The position numbers were made by a program, and so were the translations under genes. From positions 20,438-84,437 of the forward strand of contig NZ_GL892010.1 of assembly GCF_000213575.1 (NCBI RefSeq): a DNA stretch of 64,000 nucleotides, in the 5' to 3' direction. Shown here piece by piece: positions 46,582 to 55,988 of the stretch; the stretch's first letter is position 1, and each line of letters opens with the position of its first letter. The notes beneath the pieces were generated by a model. That model ran no database searches, had not been told where the DNA came from, and worked only from the letters and a program-made list of their open reading frames with translations. Source of the DNA: Dysgonomonas mossii DSM 22836. Lineage in GTDB: Bacteria > Bacteroidota > Bacteroidia > Bacteroidales > Dysgonomonadaceae.

Positions 46582-47094
46582 ATGGCACAATCAGTATCAA
46601 ACGATGCCCTTTGGGAGAAACTCTCAGAGGTAGATAAGAAATTGGAAAATATTGCGATAACTCAGAAATCACTGATTCCCGAAGATAATCAGTCGGAAAT
46701 TAAGATTGATTTTCAAAAAGAGAAAGACGAGATTATCTCAAAACTAGAGAAGTACATTCAAGGGCTTGGAACACATTGTGATTCTCATTTCAAAGTCATT
46801 CATAAAAATATGGAGCAATTAGAAGAGGATACAGAAGGAGTATATAAGATACTGTCTTGTATGTCAGCCATACTGAAAGAACCCCAAGAGCAGTCTGCAA
46901 TAAAGTCAGATGATAAAAAGCCTTACCTGAATTTTAGATTTTTCAAGGTTCGGAAATCATCTTTGGTGATTGCTGTTCTCGGCTTGTTGGTGTTTATACT
47001 CACTCTCTTTTGTATGAAGCAGCAGAATGATTATGCGTTTTTGATGGATGGGTATTATAGACAGAGCATTGAGGCAAAAGAGATAGAGTCGTAA
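46582..47094 (+). CDS. Mobilization-associated coiled-coil membrane protein
   Basis: A 170-residue protein with a coiled-coil-like N-terminal part (WEKLSEVDKKLENIAITQKS, KDEIISKLEKYIQGL) and one membrane segment at about residues 129-147. Similar proteins follow relaxase genes in Bacteroidales mobilizable elements; role unknown. Confidence 0.75.
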   Translation: MAQSVSNDALWEKLSEVDKKLENIAITQKSLIPEDNQSEIKIDFQKEKDEIISKLEKYIQGLGTHCDSHFKVIHKNMEQLEEDTEGVYKILSCMSAILKEPQEQSAIKSDDKKPYLNFRFFKVRKSSLVIAVLGLLVFILTLFCMKQQNDYAFLMDGYYRQSIEAKEIES

Positions 47095-47151
47095 CTTATG
47101 AGAAATAAAGAATAATCACTCACATTCAGAATCATAGATGACAAATTTTAC

Positions 47152-47159
47152 TATATTTG
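47152..47159 (+). promoter_or_regulatory. Promoter box of the defence operon
   Basis: TATATTTG matches the Bacteroidetes -7 consensus TAnnTTTG, 16 bp upstream of the XRE gene. No good -33 box is seen, so the promoter may be weak or activator-dependent. Confidence 0.45.
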
Positions 47160-47175
47160 CACAATATTACTTGTG

Positions 47176-47391
47176 ATGAATACTCAAATGAATCGAATAA
47201 AAGAAATTCTTGACGAAAAAGGTATAAAACAAACTTGGTTGGCAGAAAAACTGGGTAAAAGTTTTAATATGGTGAACGCATACGTGCAGAACCGTAATCA
47301 ACCCCCAATAGAGGTTTTATATAAAATTGCGGAAATATTGCAGGTGAGTGTAAAGGATTTATTAGTTGATAATAAAGAAGAAAACAAATAA
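47176..47391 (+). CDS. XRE/Cro-type controller protein
   Basis: A 71-residue DNA-binding protein with the helix-turn-helix GIKQTWLAEKLGKSFNMVNA, similar to controller proteins of restriction-modification operons. hsdM begins 7 bp after its stop, so it probably autoregulates the operon. Confidence 0.88.
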   Translation: MNTQMNRIKEILDEKGIKQTWLAEKLGKSFNMVNAYVQNRNQPPIEVLYKIAEILQVSVKDLLVDNKEENK

Positions 47392-47398
47392 AATATAC

Positions 47399-49201
47399 AT
47401 GAAGAATTTCAGAGAAAAAGCCGATTTGATTTGGCGAGTGGCCGATTTGTTACGTGGAGATTATAAGCAATCCGATTATGGCAAAGTGATTTTGCCGATG
47501 ACCGTACTACGGCGATTGGATTGTGTACTTGAACCCACCAAGCAAAAGGTCTTGGATTATTTGCCCAAAGTAAGTTCACTGAAGGATAATGCGAAAGATC
47601 TTGCTCTTAATAAAATTGCAGGTTTTAATTTTCACAATAGAAGCCAGTTTAATTTTCAGAAATTAGTGGCCGATCCAAATAACATCGGGGCAAACCTGAG
47701 GCAGTATATTAACGGTTTTTCTACTAGTGCGCGGGAAATTATCGAATACTTCAATTTCGATGATCAGATAGATCGTATGGACGACCCGAGAACTGATATC
47801 CTGTTCCGTGTAGTGAAGGCCTTTCAGGCGATTGATTTATCTGATATGGATTCCATGGAGATGGGATATGTTTTCGAAGAGTTGATCCGAAAATTTGCAG
47901 AACAATCTAACGAGACTGCTGGGGAGCACTTTACACCAAGAGAGATTATTCGATTAATGGTCAACCTGCTGTTTATTGAGGATCGGGAAATGCTCACACA
48001 GAAAGGGATCGTGAAAACTATGTACGACCCGGCTTGTGGAACAGGCGGAATGCTTTCTATTGCCGAGCAATATGTAAAAGAGCTTAACCCCGATGCAGAA
48101 TTGAAGGTTTTTGGACAAGAGATCAACCCCGAATCGTATGCCATTTGCAAATCGGACATGTTAATTAAGGGGCAAAATCCGGGAAATATTAAGTTTGGGA
48201 ACACCTTTACTGTAGATGGGTTAGATGATGAAAAATTTGATTATATGCTGTCTAATCCTCCTTTTGGAGTAGATTGGAAGAAAGCCGAAAAGATCATCAA
48301 AACTGAAGCCGAAAATAAAGGCATGAGTGGTCGTTTTGGAGCCGGATTGCCTCGAATTAACGATGGATCATTACTTTTCCTGCAACACATGGTTTCTAAA
48401 ATGAAAGGCAGTGGCACCCGGATTGGAATCGTATTCAATGGTTCGCCTTTATTCACCGGTGCTGCAGAAAGCGGTGAAAGCAATATCCGCAAATGGATTA
48501 TTGAAAACGACTGGCTGGAAGCTGTTGTTGCCATGCCGGATCAGTTATTCTATAATACAGGAATCAGCACTTATGTGTGGATTGTTACCAATCATAAGAG
48601 TAAGGAGCGGAAAGGAAAAATACAATTAATCAACGCCACCGGAACTAAAGATGAAGAGTTACTGAAAGAAGGGAAACTGGAATTTAACCGCTTTTGGCGT
48701 AAAATGGATCGCAGTTTGGGGAACAAGCGCAAAGCAATTGCCGAGAATGGTAATACCAAAGGTATTGGGTTCATTACACAGATTTACGGGAATTTTCAAG
48801 AAAACGAGTTCTGTAAGATTCTTCCCAACGAATATTTCGGCTATTGGCGGGTAACTGTAGAACAACCTCTGAGAGAAAATGGCAAAATTGTAAAAGACAG
48901 GAACAAACAGCCAAAGCCCAATACTTCTTTGCGCAATTACGAAAACATTCCTTTCTTGAAGAAAGATGCCAACGGGAAACTGATCCCGCAAACCATCGAA
49001 GAGTACTTTGATGCCGAGGTAAAACCTCACCTGCCCGAAGCATGGATTGATCACAGCAAAACAAAAATCGGCTACGAAGTCAACTTCACCAAATATTTTT
49101 ATGAGTTCAAGCCGCTACGGGCATTGGCGGATATCCGTGCAGATATTCTGGCATTGGAAGAGGAAATAGTGGATGCAGAAAAAACGATATTGAATTTATG
49201 A
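47399..49201 (+). CDS. hsdM: Type I restriction-modification DNA methylase subunit
   Basis: A 600-residue HsdM with the N-terminal helical domain (REKADLIWRVADLLRGDYKQ), SAM-binding DPACGTGGMLSIAEQ and catalytic LSNPPFGVDW. Makes N6-methyladenine at the site chosen by HsdS. I use the ATG at 47399 after the XRE gene; an upstream in-frame start would overlap that gene. The stop overlaps the hsdS ATG by 4 bp. Confidence 0.95.
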   Translation: MKNFREKADLIWRVADLLRGDYKQSDYGKVILPMTVLRRLDCVLEPTKQKVLDYLPKVSSLKDNAKDLALNKIAGFNFHNRSQFNFQKLVADPNNIGANLRQYINGFSTSAREIIEYFNFDDQIDRMDDPRTDILFRVVKAFQAIDLSDMDSMEMGYVFEELIRKFAEQSNETAGEHFTPREIIRLMVNLLFIEDREMLTQKGIVKTMYDPACGTGGMLSIAEQYVKELNPDAELKVFGQEINPESYAICKSDMLIKGQNPGNIKFGNTFTVDGLDDEKFDYMLSNPPFGVDWKKAEKIIKTEAENKGMSGRFGAGLPRINDGSLLFLQHMVSKMKGSGTRIGIVFNGSPLFTGAAESGESNIRKWIIENDWLEAVVAMPDQLFYNTGISTYVWIVTNHKSKERKGKIQLINATGTKDEELLKEGKLEFNRFWRKMDRSLGNKRKAIAENGNTKGIGFITQIYGNFQENEFCKILPNEYFGYWRVTVEQPLRENGKIVKDRNKQPKPNTSLRNYENIPFLKKDANGKLIPQTIEEYFDAEVKPHLPEAWIDHSKTKIGYEVNFTKYFYEFKPLRALADIRADILALEEEIVDAEKTILNL

Positions 49202-50556
49202 AAAAATACGATTCATATAAATTAAGTCATATCGATTTCTTAGATCACATTCCTTCTCATTGGCAGGAAATACGAATGCGATTTTTAGGATATTTATATG
49301 GTGGGCTAACAGGTAAAAGTGCGGATGATTTCAATCAAATTGGCAATATCGAAAATAAGGCTTTTATTCCTTTTACCAACATAGCAAATAACTCAAAAAT
49401 AGATATATCAAAACTACAGGAAGTTATTATCACCGATGGAGAGAAACAAAATAAGGCGCAAAAAGGAGATTTATTCTTTTTAATGAGTTCGGAAAATTAT
49501 GAAGATGTTGGTAAATCAGCCGTTTTATGCGACGATGTAGAAGATATGTATCTAAACAGTTTTTGTAAAGGGTTTAGAGTTGTGGCGAAGAATATCAATT
49601 CTGAATTCCTCAATTATCAACTGAGCAGCAGCGAAATAAGACATAATCTTTTAACGGAAGCTAATGGCTTTACTCGAATCAACTTGAAAATAGATAAGGT
49701 TAATGATTTAATCGTTGCCATACCAACAGAGCATGAACAAACTGCCATTGCCTCTTTTTTAGACCGAAAAACAGCCGAAATAGACCAGCTAATTGCCGAC
49801 AAGAAACGTTTAATAGAGCTTTACGAAGAAGAAAAAGCGGCTATTATCAATCAGGCGGTTACCAAAGGTATTGACTCCAACGTAAAAATGCAAGATAGCG
49901 GGATTGAATGGCTTGGAGAAATTCCGGGACATTGGGAGGTAAGAAGATTTAACTCTCTTTTTTCTTTTTCTCGAGGATTGACCATAACAAAAGAAAACCT
50001 TCAAGATGAAGGAATACCATGCATTAGTTATGGCGAAATACATTCAAAGTATAGTTTTGAGGTGAATCCAGAGAAAGATATCTTAAAATGCGTAGATAAA
50101 AATTATTTGATTTCATCTGAAAAATCTTTATTAAATCATGGCGATTTTGTTTTTGCAGATACATCAGAAGACATCAAAGGATCAGGAAATTTCACCTATC
50201 TGAATAGTGAAACTCGTGCTTTCGCTGGTTATCACACTATTATTGCTAATCCTATAGAAAATTTTATGCACAGATATGTCGCTTATTTTTTTGACTCTTT
50301 ATCCTTTAGAAATCAAATTCGCTGTAAAGTAACTGGAACAAAAGTTTATAGCATTACTCAATCTATCTTAAAATGTACTTTTATTCTTCTGCCACCTATT
50401 CATGAGCAGAATTCCATTGTTCAGTACATTGATGCTGAATGCTCCCGTATTAATTCCAAGATAGAAAAAACAAAAAAACTTATCGACTTACTAACTGAAT
50501 ACCGCACAACCTTGATCAGCGAAATAGTAACCGGAAAAATAAAAGTAACGGATTAA
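49198..50556 (+). CDS. hsdS: Type I specificity subunit
   Basis: A 452-residue HsdS with two target-recognition domains. Each ends in a conserved coiled-coil spacer: EHEQTAIASFLDRKTAEIDQ (about 180) and HEQNSIVQYIDAECSRINSK (about 400). One complete specificity gene; I see no partial second copy that would allow shuffling. Confidence 0.95.
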   Translation: MKKYDSYKLSHIDFLDHIPSHWQEIRMRFLGYLYGGLTGKSADDFNQIGNIENKAFIPFTNIANNSKIDISKLQEVIITDGEKQNKAQKGDLFFLMSSENYEDVGKSAVLCDDVEDMYLNSFCKGFRVVAKNINSEFLNYQLSSSEIRHNLLTEANGFTRINLKIDKVNDLIVAIPTEHEQTAIASFLDRKTAEIDQLIADKKRLIELYEEEKAAIINQAVTKGIDSNVKMQDSGIEWLGEIPGHWEVRRFNSLFSFSRGLTITKENLQDEGIPCISYGEIHSKYSFEVNPEKDILKCVDKNYLISSEKSLLNHGDFVFADTSEDIKGSGNFTYLNSETRAFAGYHTIIANPIENFMHRYVAYFFDSLSFRNQIRCKVTGTKVYSITQSILKCTFILLPPIHEQNSIVQYIDAECSRINSKIEKTKKLIDLLTEYRTTLISEIVTGKIKVTD

Positions 50557-50559
50557 AAT

Positions 50560-51585
50560 ATGACACTTTGTACAGCCTATATTCGTCAGGTTAATGACAC
50601 TGAAGAACTTGTCTTTGCCACAGACAGCTGCTTGACTGGTGGTGAAAAATGGAAACATGGTATCAAACTTTTCGAGTTACCACGGAAAGACTGTCTGCTA
50701 TGTTTTGCCGGTAGCACAATACGGGCTTATCCGCTGGTTTTGAATCTGGTCTCTTCTATTCATCTGGATAAGTATTTGGAGTCGCCATCCGCCACCTTGG
50801 AAGAGGTCCTGGATTTTCTATCTGAGTTATTTACTAAATTAGTGAAAACAATTACTGAAGTCTCAAAAGAGTATATTCATGAAGAAAGAGGTGCTGCAAA
50901 GTTTCTATTTGGCGGATGGGACTGGCAAAAGGGTACAAACGGAGCTTTTCGGGTATGGGAGCTATTTTATTCCGAAGAGGTAGAAGGTTTTATTTTTAAT
51001 GAACTTACGAATGACCGTACCAAAACACGGTTCTATACTTTTCTTGGTAATGCCGCCTTTAATGTCGAAAAAGAGGCCAAAGACAGGTTTCACAAAATTT
51101 TGATGGATGAAAATAAAATGGACTCCAAATTGGATATGGAGCCTTTAAGGGTATTGAGTTCTATATCGCTGGATAAGGGAATAAGAGAAGTTGATGGGAG
51201 CCTGCAAATTGCCAAAATATACAAATCGAGCAGGACGGAATTCTTTGGTATATACTGGGAATCAAGCAAAGGAAAGCCCTGTTTTCAGGGCAGAGAATAC
51301 AATGAGATCAATAAGCCATTGGTTCGATATTTCGATCCTGATACTTTTGAGATCATAGAATCTGATTTACCCAATAAAATTTCGTCCATTACATTGGAAA
51401 TATACCAAGATGATTACGAATTTGTTTGTGAATGTTTTGATAAAACAGGTTTTCTTAAAAATAATCTGCCGGAAAAATCCAAGCATGTTTTGCGAATGAT
51501 ATTCAAGAAAGTTGCTTATCGTCAATTTGTAGAACAACAAGAAAGACAACAGATAAATGGTGAAGAGCATGAATATAACAACTGA
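50560..51585 (+). CDS. Proteasome-like Ntn-hydrolase inside the RM operon
   Basis: A 341-residue protein lying 3 bp after hsdS and overlapping hsdR. Its start MTLCTAYIRQ, then FATDSCLTGG, HGIKLFELP and LLCFAGSTIRAYPLV parallels the proteasome-beta/HslV fold: Thr2 as N-terminal nucleophile once Met is removed, Asp22, Lys36 and the AGS loop. The C-terminal 200 residues are unrecognised. It may be an accessory peptidase of the defence operon. The assignment is from pattern only. Confidence 0.6.
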   Translation: MTLCTAYIRQVNDTEELVFATDSCLTGGEKWKHGIKLFELPRKDCLLCFAGSTIRAYPLVLNLVSSIHLDKYLESPSATLEEVLDFLSELFTKLVKTITEVSKEYIHEERGAAKFLFGGWDWQKGTNGAFRVWELFYSEEVEGFIFNELTNDRTKTRFYTFLGNAAFNVEKEAKDRFHKILMDENKMDSKLDMEPLRVLSSISLDKGIREVDGSLQIAKIYKSSRTEFFGIYWESSKGKPCFQGREYNEINKPLVRYFDPDTFEIIESDLPNKISSITLEIYQDDYEFVCECFDKTGFLKNNLPEKSKHVLRMIFKKVAYRQFVEQQERQQINGEEHEYNN

Positions 51586-54553
51586 AAATACATTTGAAAC
51601 AGCTTTAGTCCAATCATTGATTGAACAAGGAGGTTATACCCTTGGAAATGCTCAAGACTATAGCCCAGAATTAGGGATGTTTAAATATGAGGTTATTGAT
51701 TTTCTTCAAAAGTCACAACCCAAACGTTGGGATAAACTGGTGGCGATCCACGGTGAAGACACTCATAACCGTGTTATTCAGCGATTACATAAAGAGTTGG
51801 ATTTAAGAGGTTGCTTAGACGTACTTCGGAATGGTTTTGTAGATTACGGAGTTAGATTTCAAATGGCATTTTTTCAACCGGTGTCCGGTTTAAATCCTGA
51901 ATCCATTGATCTTTTTGATAAAAATAGCCTGAAAGTGTACCGTCAAATTTATTATAGTAATAAAAATCAAAATTCGGTCGATGTTGTCCTTTCGCTGAAT
52001 GGTATTCCTATTGTTACATTGGAACTTAAAAATCAGTTCACGGGACAAAACGTGAGTAACGCCCTCAAGCAATATAGTGCAACACGCGATAACCGTGAGT
52101 TGTTATTTGCATTCAATAGGCGTACTTTGGTTCATTTTGCTGTTGATCAGGATGAGGTTTTTATGACTACCAAATTAGACGGGCATAAAACTTTTTGGTT
52201 ACCTTTCAATAAAGGAAATAATAATGGAAAAGGGAACCCTCAAAATCCCAATGGCTACCGCACTGCTTATTTGTGGGAAAATATTCTCGCAAAAGACAGT
52301 CTGATGGAAATTATTCAGCGTTTTGTTCATCTACAGATTGAAGAATTTGAAGTGGATGGTCGTACATATAAAAAAGAAAAACTGATATTTCCGCGTTATC
52401 ACCAGTTGGATGCTGTCCGTAAAATCAGCAGCGATGTGTTAACTGCCGGTGTAGGAAAGAATTATTTGATTCAACACTCAGCCGGATCTGGTAAGAGTAA
52501 TTCTATTGCATGGCTGTCTTACCGGTTGTCGAGTTTGCATAATCAAGCCGATGAACGAATCTTTGATTCTGTTATCGTTGTCACCGACCGAAGGGTACTT
52601 GACCAGCAGCTACAAAATACCATTTATCAGTTTGAACATAAAGCAGGTGTTGTAAAAAAAATAGACAAAGATAGCACCCAGTTGGCTGCCGCATTGGGTT
52701 ATGGAAGCAATGTCATCATTACCACCCTGCAAAAATTTCCGTTCATTGTAGATAAAGTCACCGAATTACCTGACAGAAAATATGCCGTAATCATTGATGA
52801 GGCACACAGCTCGCAAGGAGGTGAAGCATCAAAAAAGATGAAAGAAGTATTGGCTGTTAAAACGCTTGATGAAGCGGAACAAGCCGATACAGAAGATTAT
52901 ACCGGAGACGATTTTATCAGGGAGGAAATCGAGCGGTCCGCTACAAGTCGAGGAAAACAAGATAATATTTCATTTTTTGCTTTCACAGCAACACCCAAAT
53001 ATAAAACGCTACAAGTATTCGGACATAAAGATGCCGAAGGAAAGCCCATTCCGTTCCATCTCTATTCGATGAGGCAGGCTATTGAGGAAGGTTTTATTTT
53101 AGATGTACTTCAGAATTATACAACCTATGAATTATATTTCAAACTCACCAAATCCATTGAAGAAGATCCAAAATTTCATAGAAAGAAGGCAGCAAAAGCC
53201 ATTGGTAAATATGTTTCTTTGCATCCCCATAATTTAGCTCAAAAAACAGAAATTATTGTGGAGCATTTCCGCGACATAGTTTCGAAAAAAATCGGAGGAC
53301 GAGCAAAGGCTATGCTTGTATGTGGATCACGCTTACATGCCAAGCGTTATTTTGAGGAATTTGAAAAGTATATCAAGGAAAAAGGGTACGAAAAAGAAAT
53401 TAAAATCTTAGTTGCTTTTTCCGGAAAAGTCACAGACGATAATTTTCCGACTGGCGTTGCCGAGCCTGAATTAACTGGTTATGGAGAAAAAGAACTTCCT
53501 GCTGTTTTTGAAAAAGACGATTATAAAATCTTGATCGTTGCAGATAAATACCAAACTGGCTTTGACCAACCATTATTGCATACGATGTATGTTGATAAGA
53601 AGTTGTCGGGAGTAAAGGCTGTACAAACCCTTTCGCGCCTTAATCGTATATATCCCGGCAAGGAAGATACTTTTGTTTTGGATTTTGTCAATGACCGCGA
53701 AGAAATATTAAAATCATTCCAGCCATACTATGAAATCACTACTGTAACGGAGGAAACAGATGTCAACCATTTATACGATTTGAAAGCAAGGCTTGATCAA
53801 TTTCAGGTATATTGGGATAGCGAAATTGAAGAGTTTGCTCAAGTTTATTTTAATCCAACAACCAACTTAAACAACCCTAAGGAACAAAAGTATTTATATT
53901 CGCTTACTGATCCGGCAGTAGATAGATATAAGGGTATTGTAGAAGAGGAAAAACAGGATGAATTTAAAAAAGGATTACGTTCATGGACAAATCTGTATGC
54001 TTTTCTCGCTCAAATAATGCCATTTGTAGATATAGAGTTTGAGAAATTCTATGCTTATGCCAAACTATTGCAAATACGGTTACCCAAAAGAGAACTGTCC
54101 GAATCGTTACATTTAGACGACGAAGTGGCTCTCGAATATTACCGCTTACAGAAAATAAAAGAAGGTGCTATTGAATTAGTCAAAGGCGAAACAGGCGAAC
54201 TCAGCGGCACAAGCGAAGCCGGGCTAAAGAGAGCCAGAGATGAAGAAGCGTTGCTTTCGGAAATCATCACTATTCTGAATGACCGTTTTGGGACTGAGTT
54301 CGAACAGGCAGACAAGTTATTTTTCGACCAGATAGAAGCTGAATTACTGGAAGACGAAACATTGCAAACGCAGGCTAAGGTCAATAAATTAGATACTTTT
54401 AAGTTTGCTTTTGACGATAAGTTTATCGACAAACTTATTTCTCGAATGGATCAAAATCAGGAAATTTTTGAGAAAATCCTCGAAGATAAGTCCTTTGGAG
54501 ATTTGGTAAAAGAACTGATGATGAAACGGATATTCAGAAAGTTGAACGAATAA
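51569..54553 (+). CDS. hsdR: Type I restriction endonuclease subunit
   Basis: A 994-residue HsdR. The nuclease domain has VDVVLSLNGIPIVTLELKNQ (PD-ExK core), the motor has HSAGSGKSNSIAWL (Walker A), VIIDEAHSSQGG (DEAH) and SGVKAVQTLSRLNRIYPGK (motif VI). Cuts DNA lacking the cognate methylation. ATG choices at 51557 and 51569 both overlap the preceding gene; I prefer the latter. Confidence 0.95.
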   Translation: MNITTENTFETALVQSLIEQGGYTLGNAQDYSPELGMFKYEVIDFLQKSQPKRWDKLVAIHGEDTHNRVIQRLHKELDLRGCLDVLRNGFVDYGVRFQMAFFQPVSGLNPESIDLFDKNSLKVYRQIYYSNKNQNSVDVVLSLNGIPIVTLELKNQFTGQNVSNALKQYSATRDNRELLFAFNRRTLVHFAVDQDEVFMTTKLDGHKTFWLPFNKGNNNGKGNPQNPNGYRTAYLWENILAKDSLMEIIQRFVHLQIEEFEVDGRTYKKEKLIFPRYHQLDAVRKISSDVLTAGVGKNYLIQHSAGSGKSNSIAWLSYRLSSLHNQADERIFDSVIVVTDRRVLDQQLQNTIYQFEHKAGVVKKIDKDSTQLAAALGYGSNVIITTLQKFPFIVDKVTELPDRKYAVIIDEAHSSQGGEASKKMKEVLAVKTLDEAEQADTEDYTGDDFIREEIERSATSRGKQDNISFFAFTATPKYKTLQVFGHKDAEGKPIPFHLYSMRQAIEEGFILDVLQNYTTYELYFKLTKSIEEDPKFHRKKAAKAIGKYVSLHPHNLAQKTEIIVEHFRDIVSKKIGGRAKAMLVCGSRLHAKRYFEEFEKYIKEKGYEKEIKILVAFSGKVTDDNFPTGVAEPELTGYGEKELPAVFEKDDYKILIVADKYQTGFDQPLLHTMYVDKKLSGVKAVQTLSRLNRIYPGKEDTFVLDFVNDREEILKSFQPYYEITTVTEETDVNHLYDLKARLDQFQVYWDSEIEEFAQVYFNPTTNLNNPKEQKYLYSLTDPAVDRYKGIVEEEKQDEFKKGLRSWTNLYAFLAQIMPFVDIEFEKFYAYAKLLQIRLPKRELSESLHLDDEVALEYYRLQKIKEGAIELVKGETGELSGTSEAGLKRARDEEALLSEIITILNDRFGTEFEQADKLFFDQIEAELLEDETLQTQAKVNKLDTFKFAFDDKFIDKLISRMDQNQEIFEKILEDKSFGDLVKELMMKRIFRKLNE

Positions 54554-54564
54554 AAGCAAATATT

Positions 54565-55119
54565 ATGGTTAATTTATTATTTCGTTTGTTTTTAACATTT
54601 AATGCAACATCATTGATAATAGTGGTTTATCTGGTCAAAAGCCAGATAGTATTGAACGGACTGCATTCTTTTATGGCAGATATGCCTCATTACGTATCTT
54701 ATATTATTTATTTTGCAGTTCCTGTATTATTCACATATTTAAGTCTTTTGCTGGCAAATAGGTTGTCAGACGACAGCATAGAAATGGAGAATGAAAAATC
54801 AGCCATCCGGGAAATAGAACAAGCCAATAATGCTTATTTACCCAGTTATTTAGGCTATTTCTTTGTAGCACTTAGCGTACCATATTGCGACACATTGATA
54901 TTCGTCTTCGCAATACTTTTTCTATTTACGTTTCTATCCCAGACGCTCTATTTCAATCCGTTATTTCTCATATTTGGATACCACTTTTTCTATTTAACGA
55001 CAGAAAACAATGTTAAAATATTTCTAATAACAAAGAAAAGATTAAAAGAACCAAGTCGTTTGGCCTTTCCAAAGCTCAAAAGAATAAATGATTTTACATT
55101 TATCGATAAACAAAAGTAA
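54565..55119 (+). CDS. Kiwa-like KwaA membrane protein
   Basis: A 184-residue protein with four probable membrane segments (about residues 5-26, 45-65, 94-112 and 115-140), including YFNPLFLIFGYHFFYLTTEN. Size, topology and the pairing with a DUF4868-like gene 6 bp downstream fit KwaA of the Kiwa anti-phage system, which senses envelope disturbance by phage and works with KwaB. It follows hsdR by 11 bp. Moderate certainty. Confidence 0.55.
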   Translation: MVNLLFRLFLTFNATSLIIVVYLVKSQIVLNGLHSFMADMPHYVSYIIYFAVPVLFTYLSLLLANRLSDDSIEMENEKSAIREIEQANNAYLPSYLGYFFVALSVPYCDTLIFVFAILFLFTFLSQTLYFNPLFLIFGYHFFYLTTENNVKIFLITKKRLKEPSRLAFPKLKRINDFTFIDKQK

Positions 55120-55125
55120 CTGTCT

Positions 55126-55950
55126 ATGAATCATCTATTAGCAAAAACCAAAGGGAGAAGAGGTGGCTTTTTCAAAGTCATTTCAAATCAACAGATTTTC
55201 GATTTACCAAGGGATTTGAATAACCCTATTCAATATGACTCTAATTACAAATTAGAAGAGGATGAATGGTTTTGTATTTCATCTTTTTCAGAAAAGGAAT
55301 ATTGCATTGATTTGCTGACCAAACGATTTGTTTCAACGGAATATGATCAAATAGCCGTGGCGGAATATGCCCAGATTAATTATTTTGTTGCTTATCAAAC
55401 AGGAATATATTATTTTCAAAAGTTGTCGTCATCACTCGTCTTGCAAAAAAAATTTTTCGAAATATCCGAAGCCCCTTCGCTTGTTAACAACAAACGTTTA
55501 ATCATAATTAATGATTTGCCGGATGCTATTTATGACAAGGAGAACGACAAGCTATATTTCAAGCGATTAAATTCACTTTCAACAATATTTAAAGGAATTG
55601 AAGAATTACACAAAGAAGCGACTCAGGAAGAGACCCAAACTTTTTTGGAAAATGACTTCATACAGCTTGCAAATGAATACTCTGCTGATAGTGTTAAGAC
55701 AATGAACAGAAAACGCATTGCAATAGCCAAAGAAACTCTACAACATTTCACTCCACAAGAGAAACAGAATATGTTTGGCTATATTAGAGAATATTGTGGA
55801 GATTTGAGTTTCGATGAAAATGCAGAACAATTTTCAATTTCCAATGAAGAAGACTTAAAAAAACTTCTTTATGGAATAGAACAACGGTATTATACAACAA
55901 GGATAGGAAATGAAAAAAGGCTTGCCAACTCTATTTTGACGTTAGAATAA
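55126..55950 (+). CDS. Kiwa-like KwaB (DUF4868-like) protein
   Basis: A 274-residue soluble protein. The C-terminal half (KLYFKRLNSLSTIFKGIEEL, HKEATQEETQTFLE, MNRKRIAIAKETLQ, and NEEDLKKLLYGIEQRYYTTR) has the layout I know from DUF4868 proteins such as KwaB. It is shorter than the roughly 315 residues typical of KwaB. It could be another DUF4868-type effector. Confidence 0.5.
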   Translation: MNHLLAKTKGRRGGFFKVISNQQIFDLPRDLNNPIQYDSNYKLEEDEWFCISSFSEKEYCIDLLTKRFVSTEYDQIAVAEYAQINYFVAYQTGIYYFQKLSSSLVLQKKFFEISEAPSLVNNKRLIIINDLPDAIYDKENDKLYFKRLNSLSTIFKGIEELHKEATQEETQTFLENDFIQLANEYSADSVKTMNRKRIAIAKETLQHFTPQEKQNMFGYIREYCGDLSFDENAEQFSISNEEDLKKLLYGIEQRYYTTRIGNEKRLANSILTLE

Positions 55951-55988
55951 GTTTTTACGAAAAATGTTTATTCCAAATAGTATAAGTT

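Noticed and set aside
49198..50556. Shuffling type I specificity locus
   Set aside because: Only one hsdS is present and I saw no inverted repeats or partial hsdS copies around it.
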